Assembly: GCA_028285495.1 (NCBI GenBank)
Contig: JANQPB010000014.1
Location: 124,001-188,000, forward strand
Length of the DNA stretch: 64,000 nucleotides
Direction: 5' to 3'
DNA from: Acidimicrobiales bacterium
GTDB lineage: Bacteria; Actinomycetota; Acidimicrobiia; Acidimicrobiales; SZUA-35
The position numbers and the translations under genes were made by a program. The notes under the pieces were generated by a model. That model did not search any database. It was not told the origin of the DNA and was given only the letters and a program-made list of their open reading frames with translations. This document shows positions 25,686 through 34,479 of this stretch, one piece after another (position 1 is the first letter of the stretch; each line of letters begins with the position of its first letter).

Positions 25686-25701
25686 ATGGTACCGGCCGGT
25701 A
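25686..25701 (-). promoter_or_regulatory. Leaderless promoter with palindromic operator
   Basis: On the minus strand TACCAT (25686-25691) lies 6 nt before the acyl-CoA dehydrogenase ATG. The perfect 12-bp palindrome TACCGGCCGGTA (25690-25701) overlaps this -10 box, so a bound repressor would block initiation. Confidence 0.55.
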
Positions 25702-25767
25702 ACCTCGGGCCCCCAAGCGAACGGACGGTCCCGGGCTCGGCCGACCGGCGGCGGGCCGCCGGGGTGT

Positions 25768-27132
25768 CTAGCCGCCGACGATGCCGGCCAGCGTCGCCTG
25801 ACCGTCGACCACCCGGTGCACGAACATCGGCTTGCTCGGCGCCCCCGACATGTCGTAGGTCAGCTCGCCGGTGATGCCCTGCACGCCCTGGGCGGTGGCG
25901 ATGGCCTGACCGATCGCCGCCGGGTCGGTCGTGTCGACCCGCAGGTAGGCGTCGGCGATGACGGCCATGGCGTCGCCGGCCAGGGCGGCCATCGACGGCG
26001 ACGCCGGCGGCACCCCGCCGTTGGCCGCCGCATAGCTGGCCAGGAGCTGCTGGAGGCGGGTGTCGGGCCGGGGGTCGGTGTGGGTGACGTGGTAGATGCC
26101 CTCGTTGCCCGGCGCCAGCGCGTAACCGTTGGTCGCCTCGAAGGCGTCGGTGCCGATCACCTCGACATCGGCCAGACCGGCCTCGGCCAGCTGCTGCTTC
26201 AGGGCGACGAGCTGGACGGCGATCATGGCCGAGTAGATGACGTCGGGCGGGTCGTCGGCGATGGCGGCGATGGCCTCGGTGAAGTCGACGGTCTCGATCG
26301 GCAGGTACGGGAAGTCGGCCAGCACCCGGCCGCCCTGGGCGGTGAACACCTCGGTGAAGACCAGCGGGTTGTAGCCGAAGTACGGGCCGGGTGACGAGAA
26401 GGTGACCGCCGTCGTCCAGCCCTGGGACTGGGCGAACTGGGCCGCCGCGGTGGCCCCCTGGGTGTCGCTGAAGGCCACGAGGAACGACAGGTTGCTGTCG
26501 TCGCCGAGCGCCGGCTCGGTCGAGCCGGTGAAGATCACGGGAACGCCGCCCTTGGTCACCTGCAGGACCCGGAAGCCGGGGTCGGGGAACGGCGGGCCGA
26601 GCAGGACCGACACGCCGCCCTCGACCAGACCCATCGTCTGCTGGCGGCTGGCCACCGGGTCGCCCGAGATGTCGGCCATCGTGACCTCGACCGGCCGTCC
26701 GGCGAGGCCGCCGGAGCAGTTGACCAGGTTGGCGATGTGGATGGCGGTCTGGGAGGCCGGACCGTCGCCGAAGGCGCCGAGCTCACCCATGTCGGCGGCG
26801 TAGCCGACGACGAGGGGCTCGCCGGTGACCGGGCTGGGGCAGTCGGGGTCGGCCTGGAGGATGGCGTCGATGTCGAAGCCCCCGGTCGAGGCGGCGTCAC
26901 CGGCCGGGGCGGGAGCGGCTGCGGCGTCGGTCGCTGGGTCGGTTGCGCCATCGGCGGCGGTGGTCGACTCGGTGGCCTGACCGCCGGCCGCCGGGGAGGC
27001 GACGGCCGATGGGTCGGTTCCGGCCGGCTCGGCGGCGCCGGTGTCATCGTCGCCGGAGGAGCAGGCGGCGGCCAGCAGCGCCGCCGCCAGTACCGCGACC
27101 GACCAGCGGACCCGGACGGGTCCGGCCATCAT
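25768..27132 (-). CDS. Type 1 periplasmic-binding-protein-like (LivJ-type) lipoprotein
   Basis: The product (454 aa) is a receptor-family (branched-chain amino-acid type) ligand-binding lipoprotein. The signal MMAGPVRVRWSVAVL...LLAAAC provides the lipidation cysteine, followed by a Ser/Ala/Thr/Pro-rich linker to about residue 85. The PBP1 fold then shows LVVGYAADMGELGAFG, VSVLLGPPFPDPG, SDTQGATAAAQFAQS and PPDVIYSAMIAVQ. It overlaps the stop of an OmpA-domain gene by 4 nt and is the third gene of an operon with an actin-like-fold protein, not with ABC permeases. It may thus sense a ligand for a cell-surface assembly rather than feed a transporter. The latter point is inference. Confidence 0.78.
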   Translation of the reverse strand: MMAGPVRVRWSVAVLAAALLAAACSSGDDDTGAAEPAGTDPSAVASPAAGGQATESTTAADGATDPATDAAAAPAPAGDAASTGGFDIDAILQADPDCPSPVTGEPLVVGYAADMGELGAFGDGPASQTAIHIANLVNCSGGLAGRPVEVTMADISGDPVASRQQTMGLVEGGVSVLLGPPFPDPGFRVLQVTKGGVPVIFTGSTEPALGDDSNLSFLVAFSDTQGATAAAQFAQSQGWTTAVTFSSPGPYFGYNPLVFTEVFTAQGGRVLADFPYLPIETVDFTEAIAAIADDPPDVIYSAMIAVQLVALKQQLAEAGLADVEVIGTDAFEATNGYALAPGNEGIYHVTHTDPRPDTRLQQLLASYAAANGGVPPASPSMAALAGDAMAVIADAYLRVDTTDPAAIGQAIATAQGVQGITGELTYDMSGAPSKPMFVHRVVDGQATLAGIVGG

Positions 27133-28037
27133 CGCCGCCCCTCGGGGGTCAGCAGGTTCTTGAACTGGATCTCGGTTCGTCGGTTCAAGGCCCGACCCTC
27201 CTCGGTGGCGTTGGAGGCGGCCGGGTCGTCCTCGCCGGCCGACGCGACGACGATCTGCCCCGGCACGACGCCCCGGGTGATCAGGTAGTCGACGACGACG
27301 CCGGCCCGCTGCGCCGCCAGCTCGGCGTTGACCGTGTCGTCACCGCGGTTGTCGGCGTGCCCGATCACGATGGCGAAGACGCTCGGGTGCTCGGTGAGGA
27401 CCTGGGCTGCGACGTCGAGGCCACCGGTCGACGCCAGGTCGAGCTCGGCGGAGCCCACATCGAAGGTGACGGCGTCCGGCATGACCACGTCGCCCCACTG
27501 GGTGGACGAGCTGGCGTCCGGGTGCCAGGTGAGCTGGTTGTCGACGGCGTCAGGTCCGCCGGGCAGCTTCTCGCCGGCGTACTGCACGATCTTGGTCACG
27601 GTGGCCCAGTCGGGGGCCGAGCCGGTGAGCTGCATGCTCCCGTCGGTGGCGACGACGGCCAACCTGGCCTCGGCCGGGCCGTCCGGCACGGGGCCCCGGC
27701 CGCCGGGCCAGTCGTCGATCGTGGTCGGCACGCTCGAGGCGGTGGTCGGCGACGCCTGCTCGTCGGCGCCGCCGTCGTCGGCCGACTCGGCCCCGGCGGT
27801 GGTCCCGTCGGTGTCGTCGGCGGCGGGGATGACGGCCACGGTTGACGCGGTCGGATCGATGCCGGCGTCGGTGGCGGCACCGGCCACCGCCTCGGTCTCG
27901 TCGGACGACCCGAACGACAGCGTCACGAGGTCGTGCTTGGCCAGGTTGAGGCCGATCAGCAGCAGATTGGCGGCCACGAGCCCCCCGGCCAGCATGAGCC
28001 GCCACTGCGGCGCCGACGAGCGGCTTGCGGCGGTCAC
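27129..28037 (-). CDS. Membrane-anchored OmpA-domain protein
   Basis: The product (302 aa) has one N-terminal membrane helix (WRLMLAGGLVAANLLLIGL), an acidic low-complexity spacer to about residue 105, a BON-like segment (SMQLTGSAPDWATVTKIVQYAG), and an OmpA C-terminal domain (about 185-295). The latter has FDVGSAELDLAS, VIGHADNRGDDTVNAELAAQRA and GRALNRRTEIQF. The OmpA domain binds peptidoglycan. In an organism probably without a classical outer membrane it would anchor the membrane to the wall. The start is a GTG overlapping the upstream stop (GTGA). Coupling on both sides makes this the middle gene of a three-gene operon. Confidence 0.8.
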   Translation of the reverse strand: MTAASRSSAPQWRLMLAGGLVAANLLLIGLNLAKHDLVTLSFGSSDETEAVAGAATDAGIDPTASTVAVIPAADDTDGTTAGAESADDGGADEQASPTTASSVPTTIDDWPGGRGPVPDGPAEARLAVVATDGSMQLTGSAPDWATVTKIVQYAGEKLPGGPDAVDNQLTWHPDASSSTQWGDVVMPDAVTFDVGSAELDLASTGGLDVAAQVLTEHPSVFAIVIGHADNRGDDTVNAELAAQRAGVVVDYLITRGVVPGQIVVASAGEDDPAASNATEEGRALNRRTEIQFKNLLTPEGRR

Positions 28038-29233
28038 AGGAACACCAGCGCCAGGGTCAGGACCACGGCCAGCATCAGCAGCGCGCCCAACACGAAGTCG
28101 GACACGTGGAACCCGCTGTCGGCCTGGCGATGGTCCCGGGGGTGGCGGCGGGACCCGACGGCCGGGCCGGGCGTCAGATCGTCCGACCGCCGCGGGGCCT
28201 GGTAGTTGTCGTAGCGGTCGTAGGCGTCGACCGTCGGGGGCTCGCGCTGGTCGGTCGCGTCCCAGCCATCTGCCCTGGCCGGATCCCAACGCTGCACCGG
28301 CATGGTGCGGACGTCGGTCTGGGCCGCCGGCTCGGTCGATCGCAGGCCGGGGCCCGCAGCGACCGGGTTCGGATCCCGAACCGGCGCCGGCCGCGAGGCG
28401 ACCGCTGGGCCGGGGATCACACCGACCGGTTCGGCGGCCAGCAGGTTGGTCGGCGGCGACGTTCGCAGCGCCAACGCCACCCCGACGGCCGGAGCCAGGG
28501 CACCGACGGTCAGACCGCGCTGGCGGCACAGCTCGGGATCGACGTCGATCCCCTCGAGCTGCTCGATCGGTTCGACGTCGGAGCCGGTGGCCACGCTCAG
28601 GGTCTGGTCGACCTGGCCGCCGGCGATCTCGTAGGCCTCGAGCACCTCGTGCCCGACGATCCTGGCCGACCACGACATCCCCGAGCCGAGGGTGATCGCA
28701 CCGGGGTGCATGGCCGGGATGACCCGGCTGGCGGCGACGGGGGCGAGCTCGATCCGATCGAGGTGCAGGGGCAACGGCTCGAAGACCCGGCGCAGGAACG
28801 ACACGACGTCGGCCGGGGCGTACGACACGCCGGGGTTCCCGGCGCAGAGGAAGGGCTGGCCCAGGCGACCGCTGAGGTTCTCCAACCAGTCTCGGAGGGC
28901 CGGGCCGCTGCCGACCCCGCAGTTGGCCATGCCGATGCTGACCCCCATCAGGAGCGGCGTCGGCTCGGACAGGCCGAGGGCGTCGAGGGCGGCCAACAGC
29001 GCCGTCTGGAGCCGGAGCTCGGCCGCCTGGTCGAGGCTGCCGTCACCGCTGCCGATCGGCCGCTCGACCAGGTCGGTGACCGAGGTGGCCTCGGAGTCGA
29101 GCAGCACGAGCCGCACCGCGGTGGCGCCGATCTCGATCCCGAGCAGCCCGAGCCCGGGCGTCGGGCTGGCGAGCGGATCCGGGGGGTCGGGCAGCTCGGA
29201 GGCCGGCGGCGTCGGGGGCTCGATGTCGCTCAT
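28034..29233 (-). CDS. Actin/hexokinase-fold-like protein with C-terminal membrane anchor
   Basis: The product (399 aa) starts with a proline-rich segment and then GLGLLGIEIGATAVRLVLLDSE. The latter resembles the first nucleotide-binding strand pair of the ASKHA (actin, sugar kinase, PilM) fold. Further matching motifs are weak (MGVSIGMANCGVG, PGAITLGSGMS), so ATP binding is uncertain. A long disordered region (about 270-375) leads to a final hydrophobic helix (DFVLGALLMLAVVLTLALVFL) ending at the last residue, as in tail-anchored proteins. It starts a coupled operon with an OmpA-domain protein and a binding lipoprotein. A PilM-like scaffold at a cell-surface complex is one hypothesis. Confidence 0.6.
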   Translation of the reverse strand: MSDIEPPTPPASELPDPPDPLASPTPGLGLLGIEIGATAVRLVLLDSEATSVTDLVERPIGSGDGSLDQAAELRLQTALLAALDALGLSEPTPLLMGVSIGMANCGVGSGPALRDWLENLSGRLGQPFLCAGNPGVSYAPADVVSFLRRVFEPLPLHLDRIELAPVAASRVIPAMHPGAITLGSGMSWSARIVGHEVLEAYEIAGGQVDQTLSVATGSDVEPIEQLEGIDVDPELCRQRGLTVGALAPAVGVALALRTSPPTNLLAAEPVGVIPGPAVASRPAPVRDPNPVAAGPGLRSTEPAAQTDVRTMPVQRWDPARADGWDATDQREPPTVDAYDRYDNYQAPRRSDDLTPGPAVGSRRHPRDHRQADSGFHVSDFVLGALLMLAVVLTLALVFL

Positions 29234-29564
29234 GACCCGACCTCACGCCCGAACGGGCGCGGGCGAGCTGTCGAGGCATGCCTCATCACTCCACCGCCGA
29301 TTGGTTCCGCCAGATTCACGAGGGCCTCCCGCAAGGCCGCTATGGCCGTGACCATAGCCGGCCGGGACTCCATCGTCGCTCATAGTGGGAGGAACGCGAG
29401 CGCGGGCCCGCCGACGCCGGTCCCCGGGGTCTCGGGGGCCGGCATCGGCGGGTGATGACGGGGTGTCAGGCAGGTGCCAGACGGGTGTCAGACGGGGGTG
29501 AGGCCGGCGTTCGGAGCCCATCGGGTGCGGTTCAGAACCGGGACGGGACGCTCGCCGCCGGGAC
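29234..29564. other. Intergenic region with a dyad and short direct repeats
   Basis: This 331-bp gap lies between two minus-strand genes and shows no convincing gene. It holds a 20-bp dyad GCTATGG-N6-CCATAGC (29339-29358), about 105 bp upstream of the actin-like gene, a plausible operator or promoter element. Three 11-bp direct repeats of GGTGYCAGRC type (29461-29493), in helical phase, lie just after the end of the FAD-oxidoreductase gene's non-coding flank. Confidence 0.5.
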
Positions 29565-30908
29565 TCAGGCGGCGACCGGGAGGCGGGCCTCGGCGGCGCT
29601 CTCGACCCCGGCGACCAGGGCCCCGAGCCCACGGCGGGCCCGCATCGACGCCAGCTCCTTCTGCTCCGCCGACATGGCCTTGCCGAGCTGCAGGTGGAGC
29701 CCGGGCAGGTCGTCGGTGGTCCAGTCGTAGGAGGCGATCCGCTCGAGCACGTCGAACAGCGGGCCAGAGAGCCGGTTGCGGGTGGCCTCGTAGTCGGCGA
29801 GTCGCCCGACCCGATCAGCGTCGGTGCCTCCGGCGGCAACGGCCGTGGCCAGCAGCTCGGCGTCCCGGAGGGCGTCGCTGATGCCGTGGGCGGCGTAGGG
29901 GTCCTTGAAGTAGCCGGCGTCGCCGACCAGGGCCCAGCCGGGTCCGGCGGCCTGCCGGTACTGGCCCGGCACGCCGGGCCAGCTGCGGGGCCGGCCGATC
30001 GGGCTGGCCAGACGAACGGCGTCGGCCAGCTCGGGGTTGAGCTCGTCGAGCACCCGTTGGAACCCGGCGGCGGGATCCTGGCGGATCTCGTCCCGGAACC
30101 GGTCTCGGGTCATCCCCGCGAAGACCGCGAACCGGCCGCCGTTCGTCGGGATGATGCCGCCGCCGATGCCGTTGCGGTACAGCCACTGGTAGGCGTCGGT
30201 GGCGACCCCGTCGAGGTCCTCGAGGTAGCGCATCACGTAGGCGCTGGCCTCCCGGCCCTGGCGGGTGATCGGGACGTCGAGCTTGCGGGCGACGGTGGAG
30301 CGGAGACCGTCGGCGCCGATGACGAGGTCGGCGGCGACGTCGGTCTCGCGGCCGTGCTCGTCGGCGATCCGCAGTCCGGTGACCCGACCGTCCCGGCCGC
30401 CGGCCGGGTTGCGGTTGAGGTCGAGCACCCGGGTCCGGTGGCGGACCTCGGCCCCGGCATCGGCCGCGGCGTCGATCAGGGTGCGGTCGAGCAGGGTCCG
30501 GCGGGGGGCCATGAGGGCGGTGGCTCCGTTGCCGGTGACCGGGAGCTCGGTGGTGTCGACGGCCGGCTCGTCGGCGGCCGGCTCGCGGTAGTGGAAGAGC
30601 ACCCGGTCGATCGCCGGGGTCTCGGCCCGGAGGGCGGGGGCGACTCCCCAGCGCTCGAGCTGGGTGACCGCTCCCCGCATCAGGGCATGGGTCGACAGGG
30701 TGTCGGTGCCGTGGCCGTCGCGGTCGACGACGAGGACCCGGAGGCCCTCGGCCGCCAGCAGCATGGCGGTGGCGGCGCCGGCGACCCGGCCGCCGACGAC
30801 GACGACGTCGTAGCGGGGGTTGCCGCCGGCGACCGCGGTCGCACCCGCCGGGGCGGCGTCGGGGGTCTCGGTGGTGGGGACCCCGATGCGGGAAGCGGGC
30901 GTCACCAT
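29565..30908 (-). CDS. FAD-dependent oxidoreductase (geranylgeranyl reductase/PHBH-like)
   Basis: The product (447 aa) is a flavin monooxygenase or reductase of the PHBH-like Rossmann family. The dinucleotide motif is YDVVVVGGRVAGAATAMLLA with Asp/Arg-rich VVDRDG next. The middle DG motif is VIGADGLRSTVAR, and the second FAD motif is WALVGDAGYFKDPYAAHGISDA. A pocket proline-loop (GDAGYFKDP) suits geranylgeranyl-reductase- and halogenase-like members. The substrate is not apparent. The start ATG lies 2 nt after the upstream OsmC stop, indicating a two-gene operon. Oxygen or redox chemistry linked to OsmC-type peroxide defence is a guess from context. Confidence 0.8.
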   Translation of the reverse strand: MVTPASRIGVPTTETPDAAPAGATAVAGGNPRYDVVVVGGRVAGAATAMLLAAEGLRVLVVDRDGHGTDTLSTHALMRGAVTQLERWGVAPALRAETPAIDRVLFHYREPAADEPAVDTTELPVTGNGATALMAPRRTLLDRTLIDAAADAGAEVRHRTRVLDLNRNPAGGRDGRVTGLRIADEHGRETDVAADLVIGADGLRSTVARKLDVPITRQGREASAYVMRYLEDLDGVATDAYQWLYRNGIGGGIIPTNGGRFAVFAGMTRDRFRDEIRQDPAAGFQRVLDELNPELADAVRLASPIGRPRSWPGVPGQYRQAAGPGWALVGDAGYFKDPYAAHGISDALRDAELLATAVAAGGTDADRVGRLADYEATRNRLSGPLFDVLERIASYDWTTDDLPGLHLQLGKAMSAEQKELASMRARRGLGALVAGVESAAEARLPVAA

Positions 30909-30910
30909 GA

Positions 30911-31483
30911 TCAGCGCACCTCGACCTTGACCGGGGTCGGGTTGGTGAGGGCGTCGTAGACGGCCGAGCGCTTCTGCGACTGGGCGACCAGCGCCTCGAT
31001 GTCCTCCCGGCTGGCGTCGGCGTCGATGGCGAAGCCGACCTCGATGCCGGAGTAGCCGTTGCGGACGTCGGGGTCGATGCCGAGGATGCCGGCCAGGTCC
31101 ATGTCGCCGGAGAGCGTGGCCGTGACCGAGCGGAGCTGGATGCCACGGTTCTGGGCGACGCTGGCGATGCCGGCGGTGAGGCAGCCGGCGAGGCCGACGA
31201 GGAGGTACTCGACGGGGGTGATGCCGTTGTCCTCGGCGGCGAAGACCGGCGGGTGGTCGACGTCGGAGACGAACGTCTTGACGTGGCTCTGATCGGCGCC
31301 GGCGCCGAAGAACTCCTCGATGCTGACCTGGGTGTGGGTGCCGTTGACCCACTCGCTGGTGGCCTTCCACACGAACTGGGCGGCCTCGGGCGTGTCGGTC
31401 ATGGCCTGGCGGGCGCCGAGGAGGGCCTCGACGTTCACGCCGTTGTCGGCGGGGGCGGCGGGGGTGTTCTCGGTGATGGTCAT
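30911..31483 (-). CDS. OsmC-family peroxidase-like protein
   Basis: The product (190 aa) is an OsmC/Ohr-superfamily protein, whose members reduce organic hydroperoxides using two reactive cysteines. It has EYLLVGLAGCLTAGIASVA with one conserved cysteine, and strands HTQVSIEEFF and NGYSGIEVGFAIDADAS. The second catalytic cysteine of OsmC and Ohr is not seen, so it may be one of the non-peroxidase members. The start was placed at MTITEN, where AGAAGGGA lies 9 nt upstream. It is divergent from the VOC/thiol dioxygenase operon across 205 bp and leads the FAD oxidoreductase gene. Confidence 0.8.
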   Translation of the reverse strand: MTITENTPAAPADNGVNVEALLGARQAMTDTPEAAQFVWKATSEWVNGTHTQVSIEEFFGAGADQSHVKTFVSDVDHPPVFAAEDNGITPVEYLLVGLAGCLTAGIASVAQNRGIQLRSVTATLSGDMDLAGILGIDPDVRNGYSGIEVGFAIDADASREDIEALVAQSQKRSAVYDALTNPTPVKVEVR

Positions 31484-31688
31484 CTGGATTGGTCCCTTCT
31501 GGGTCGTCCCGGGTTGTCCGGTGGCGCCGATCCGTGTGACCGGCTGGTGTCTTCCACCATGAACGCCGGGGGACCGCCGGACTTGGAGAGGATGTGGAGA
31601 GAGTCTGGAGAATGGGCCCGATCGGCCGGGGCGACCTACGATCGAGGTCGGAAACCAGCTGAAACCCGCACGAATCAGGGGGTGCGCC

Positions 31689-32201
31689 ATGGACATCCAA
31701 CGGCTCAACCACGTCGCCTACCGCTGCCGCGACGCCAAGGAGACCGCCGAGTTCTACCGGGACGTCCTCGGCCTTCGCCTCGCCCACGTGATCGTGCAGG
31801 ACCGGGTGCCGTCGACCCAGGAGTTCGCTCCCCACGCCCACCTGTTCTTCGAGATGGGCGACGGGAGCTGGGTCGCGTTCTTCGACCTGGTCGACGAGCC
31901 CAACGTCGACCAGGAGGCCAACCCCGACTGGGCCCAGCACCTGGCGCTGGAGGTCCCGTCGGTCGAGGTCCTGGAGGAGAAGCTGGCGGCGCTGCGGAGC
32001 CACGGGATCGACGTGCTCGGCCCGGTCGACCACGGCTTCATCCGCTCCATCTACTTCTACGATCCGAGCGGTCATCGTCTGGAGCTGGCGGCCAGGACGA
32101 CCTCCCCCGGCGAGCTCGACCGCTATGCGGCCGAGGCCGTCGAGACGCTCGACGACTGGACCCGCCAGAAGAAGGAGCACGAGCAGGGGGTCGGGGCGTG
32201 A
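31689..32201 (+). CDS. VOC-family (glyoxalase/dioxygenase-fold) metalloprotein
   Basis: The product (170 aa) consists of two beta-alpha-beta-beta-beta modules. Metal ligands expected of the family are present: His8 (RLNHVAY), Glu in HLFFEMGDG, His in WAQHLALEV and Glu in HRLELAART. Such proteins include extradiol dioxygenases, glyoxalase I and antibiotic-binding proteins, and the substrate here is unknown. A GGGGGTG ribosome-like site lies before the ATG. It overlaps the next gene's start by 4 nt (GTGA) in a coupled operon with a thiol dioxygenase and a rhodanese, which suggests a thiol or sulfur-linked substrate. Confidence 0.78.
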   Translation: MDIQRLNHVAYRCRDAKETAEFYRDVLGLRLAHVIVQDRVPSTQEFAPHAHLFFEMGDGSWVAFFDLVDEPNVDQEANPDWAQHLALEVPSVEVLEEKLAALRSHGIDVLGPVDHGFIRSIYFYDPSGHRLELAARTTSPGELDRYAAEAVETLDDWTRQKKEHEQGVGA

Positions 32202-32824
32202 CGACGACGAGCGGTGCCGGTCACGAGGTGGCGGCGGCCCGGGAGGCCGCCGTGGCCGAGACGATGGACGACATCCGGGCCATCGAGGGCGAGCTCGGGG
32301 TGACCAGGGAGGCGGTGGCCGCCATCCGCGACCGACTGCTCCGCCTGGCCGCACGACGGGAGCTGTTCCCGCTCGCCGACTTCCCCGGACCGGGTCCGGA
32401 CGAGGACCGACGGAGCTTCCTCTACCGCCTGGCCCAGGACGACGACGACCGCTTCGCCCTCTACGCCCAGCGCAGCACGGGGGCGGTGAAGACCCCGGCC
32501 CACAACCACACGACCTGGGCGGTGGTCGTCGGGTTCGACGGCCAGGAGCTGAACCGGTTCTACGAGCGAAGCGACGACGGCGGGGTGGCCGAGACCCACC
32601 AGCACCTGGTCGAGGCCGGCACCGGGGTGGCGATGCTGCCCGACGACCTGCACTCGATCCACATCGAGGCCCCGGCCCTCAACTTCCATTGCTACGGGCT
32701 GGCCCTCGAGCGCCTCGACGAGCGGGTCTACTTCGATGCCCGCAGCCACGAGTGGCGGGTCTTCAACTCGGTGAGCGGGATCCGGGAGGCTCGGCTGGGA
32801 CGGTCCGAAGCCCAGTTCTGCTGA
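32198..32824 (+). CDS. Cysteine-dioxygenase-like cupin protein (thiol dioxygenase)
   Basis: The product (208 aa) is a cysteine-dioxygenase-type cupin that would add O2 to a thiol (cysteine or 3-mercaptopropionate) using iron. The three-histidine site is visible: His102 and His104 in PAHNHTTWAVV and His152 in DDLHSIHIEAP. N-terminal helices to about residue 60 precede the barrel. The start is a GTG overlapping the VOC stop. The next gene, a rhodanese, begins one nucleotide before this gene ends (TGATG). Such a pair is found in other bacteria that degrade sulfur compounds, supporting a role in thiol oxidation, but the exact thiol is inferred. Confidence 0.78.
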   Translation: MTTTSGAGHEVAAAREAAVAETMDDIRAIEGELGVTREAVAAIRDRLLRLAARRELFPLADFPGPGPDEDRRSFLYRLAQDDDDRFALYAQRSTGAVKTPAHNHTTWAVVVGFDGQELNRFYERSDDGGVAETHQHLVEAGTGVAMLPDDLHSIHIEAPALNFHCYGLALERLDERVYFDARSHEWRVFNSVSGIREARLGRSEAQFC

Positions 32825-34479
32825 TGGCGGAGGCATCGGTCTCCGCCGGCGAGCTGCGGGCCCGGCTCGTGGCGATCGGGCGCGGTGATGGCGAGGGCGA
32901 GCTGGCCCTGCTCGACGCCAGGGAGCAGGGCGTCTACCACCGCTCGCACCTGTTCCATGCCGCCTGCGTGCCGCTGTCGAGCCTGGAGCTGCTGCTCGGC
33001 GACCTCGTGCCCCGGCGATCGACGCCGATCGTGTGGTGTGACGACGACGGTGGCGCCGGGGGGCTGGCGGCCCGGGCCGCAGCCCGGGCCGGTGAGCTCG
33101 GGTGGACGGACGTGGCCGTGTTGGCCGGTGGGATCGAGGCGTGGGCCGCCGACGGCGGCGAGCTGTACTCGGGGGTCAACGTGCCATCGAAGGCGTTCGG
33201 CGAGCACGTGGAGCACACGTTCGACACGCCCCGCTTGCCCGCCACCGAGGTCCAGGCGCTGCTCGACGCCGCCGCCAGGGGCGATGGCCTGGTCGTCGTG
33301 CTCGATTCACGCCCGATGAACGAGTTCAGGCGGATGTCGATCCCGACCGGAACCGACTGCCCGGGCGCCGAGCTGGTCCACCGGGTGAAGGAGGTGGCCC
33401 CCGATCCCGGCACGACGGTGGTGGTCAACTGCGCCGGGCGGACCCGGAGCATCATCGGCGCCCAGTCGCTGATCAACGCCGGGCTCGAGAACCGGGTGGT
33501 GGCGCTGGAGAACGGCACGATGGGCTGGGAGCTGGCCGGGCTGGAGGTCGACCGGGGTCGGGACGACCACGCCCCCGACCCGGGGCCCGAGGCCAGGGCC
33601 TGGGCGACGGCGGCCGCCGCTGCGGTCGGCGAGCGGTTCGGGGTGCGCCGGTTGACCCTCGACGAGCTCGACGGGTGGCGGGCCGACACCAACCGCACCA
33701 CGTTCCTGCTCGACGTGCGCACGAGCGAGGAGTTCGAGGCCGGCCACCTCTCCGGTAGCCGCCACGCCGCCGGTGGTCAGGTGGTGCAGGCGACCGACGA
33801 GTACGTGGCCACACTCGGAGCCCGGTTGGTGCTGCTCGACGACGACGAGACCAGGGCCCTGATGACCGGCTCGTGGCTTCGCCAGCTCGGTTGGCACGAC
33901 GTGGCCGTGCTGGCCGGCGGGCTGCCGGCGGCCGAGGCCGTCGGCGTGGCCCTGCAGACCGGCCCGCGGGCTCGGGTCCGGGTCGAGCCGGCGCCGACGA
34001 TCAAGGTCTCCGATCTCGCCTCCCGCCTGGCCGAGCGACCCGAGTCGGTTGCGGTGCTCGACCTCGGGACGAGCCTGAAGTACCGGGCCAGGGGCCACAT
34101 CGCCGGGGCCTGGTGGGGGGTTCGGAGCCGGCTCGACGAAGCGAAGGCGGCGATCGGCGAGGTGGAGACGCTGGTGCTGACCTCGACCGACGGCCAGCTG
34201 GCCAAGCTGGCGGTGCCCGACGCCAAGGCGTTGTGGCCGTCGGCGGATGTGGTGGCGCTTGCCGGCGGGAACAAGGGCTGGCGCCACGGCGGGCACGACA
34301 TGGAACCGGGCTTCGACCGGGCCACCACCGACGCCGACGACATCTGGTACAAGCCCTACGACCTGACCGACGACCCGGTTGAGGTCCGCCGGCTCATGGA
34401 GGAGTACCTGACGTGGGAGGTGGCGCTGGTCGACCAGATCGAGCGCGACCCGACCGTCAGCTTCCCGAGCTTCGAGTAG
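32824..34479 (+). CDS. Four-domain rhodanese-like sulfurtransferase
   Basis: The product (551 aa) contains four consecutive rhodanese-like domains: about 5-115, 135-245, 270-370 and 390-480, with a C-terminal extension. The first two keep an active-site cysteine (Cys72 in VWCDDDG, Cys203 in VNCAGRTRS). The third (VLLDDDETRAL) and fourth (LTSTDGQLA) lack it and may be structural. Each domain shows the AVLAGG or ALAGG strand near its end. Rhodaneses move sulfane sulfur to acceptors such as cyanide, thiols or sulfite. It is translationally coupled to the thiol dioxygenase by TGATG, so sulfane sulfur handling after thiol oxidation is likely. Confidence 0.82.
   Translation: MAEASVSAGELRARLVAIGRGDGEGELALLDAREQGVYHRSHLFHAACVPLSSLELLLGDLVPRRSTPIVWCDDDGGAGGLAARAAARAGELGWTDVAVLAGGIEAWAADGGELYSGVNVPSKAFGEHVEHTFDTPRLPATEVQALLDAAARGDGLVVVLDSRPMNEFRRMSIPTGTDCPGAELVHRVKEVAPDPGTTVVVNCAGRTRSIIGAQSLINAGLENRVVALENGTMGWELAGLEVDRGRDDHAPDPGPEARAWATAAAAAVGERFGVRRLTLDELDGWRADTNRTTFLLDVRTSEEFEAGHLSGSRHAAGGQVVQATDEYVATLGARLVLLDDDETRALMTGSWLRQLGWHDVAVLAGGLPAAEAVGVALQTGPRARVRVEPAPTIKVSDLASRLAERPESVAVLDLGTSLKYRARGHIAGAWWGVRSRLDEAKAAIGEVETLVLTSTDGQLAKLAVPDAKALWPSADVVALAGGNKGWRHGGHDMEPGFDRATTDADDIWYKPYDLTDDPVEVRRLMEEYLTWEVALVDQIERDPTVSFPSFE

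Noticed and set aside
29461..29493. Short direct repeats as a replication origin or iteron set
   Set aside because: There are only three 11-bp units and no DnaA boxes or replication gene.
31253..31688. Upstream extension of the VOC/cupin reading frame
   Set aside because: The frame before the chosen GTG overlaps divergent genes and has no family similarity. The GTGA overlap is the better start.
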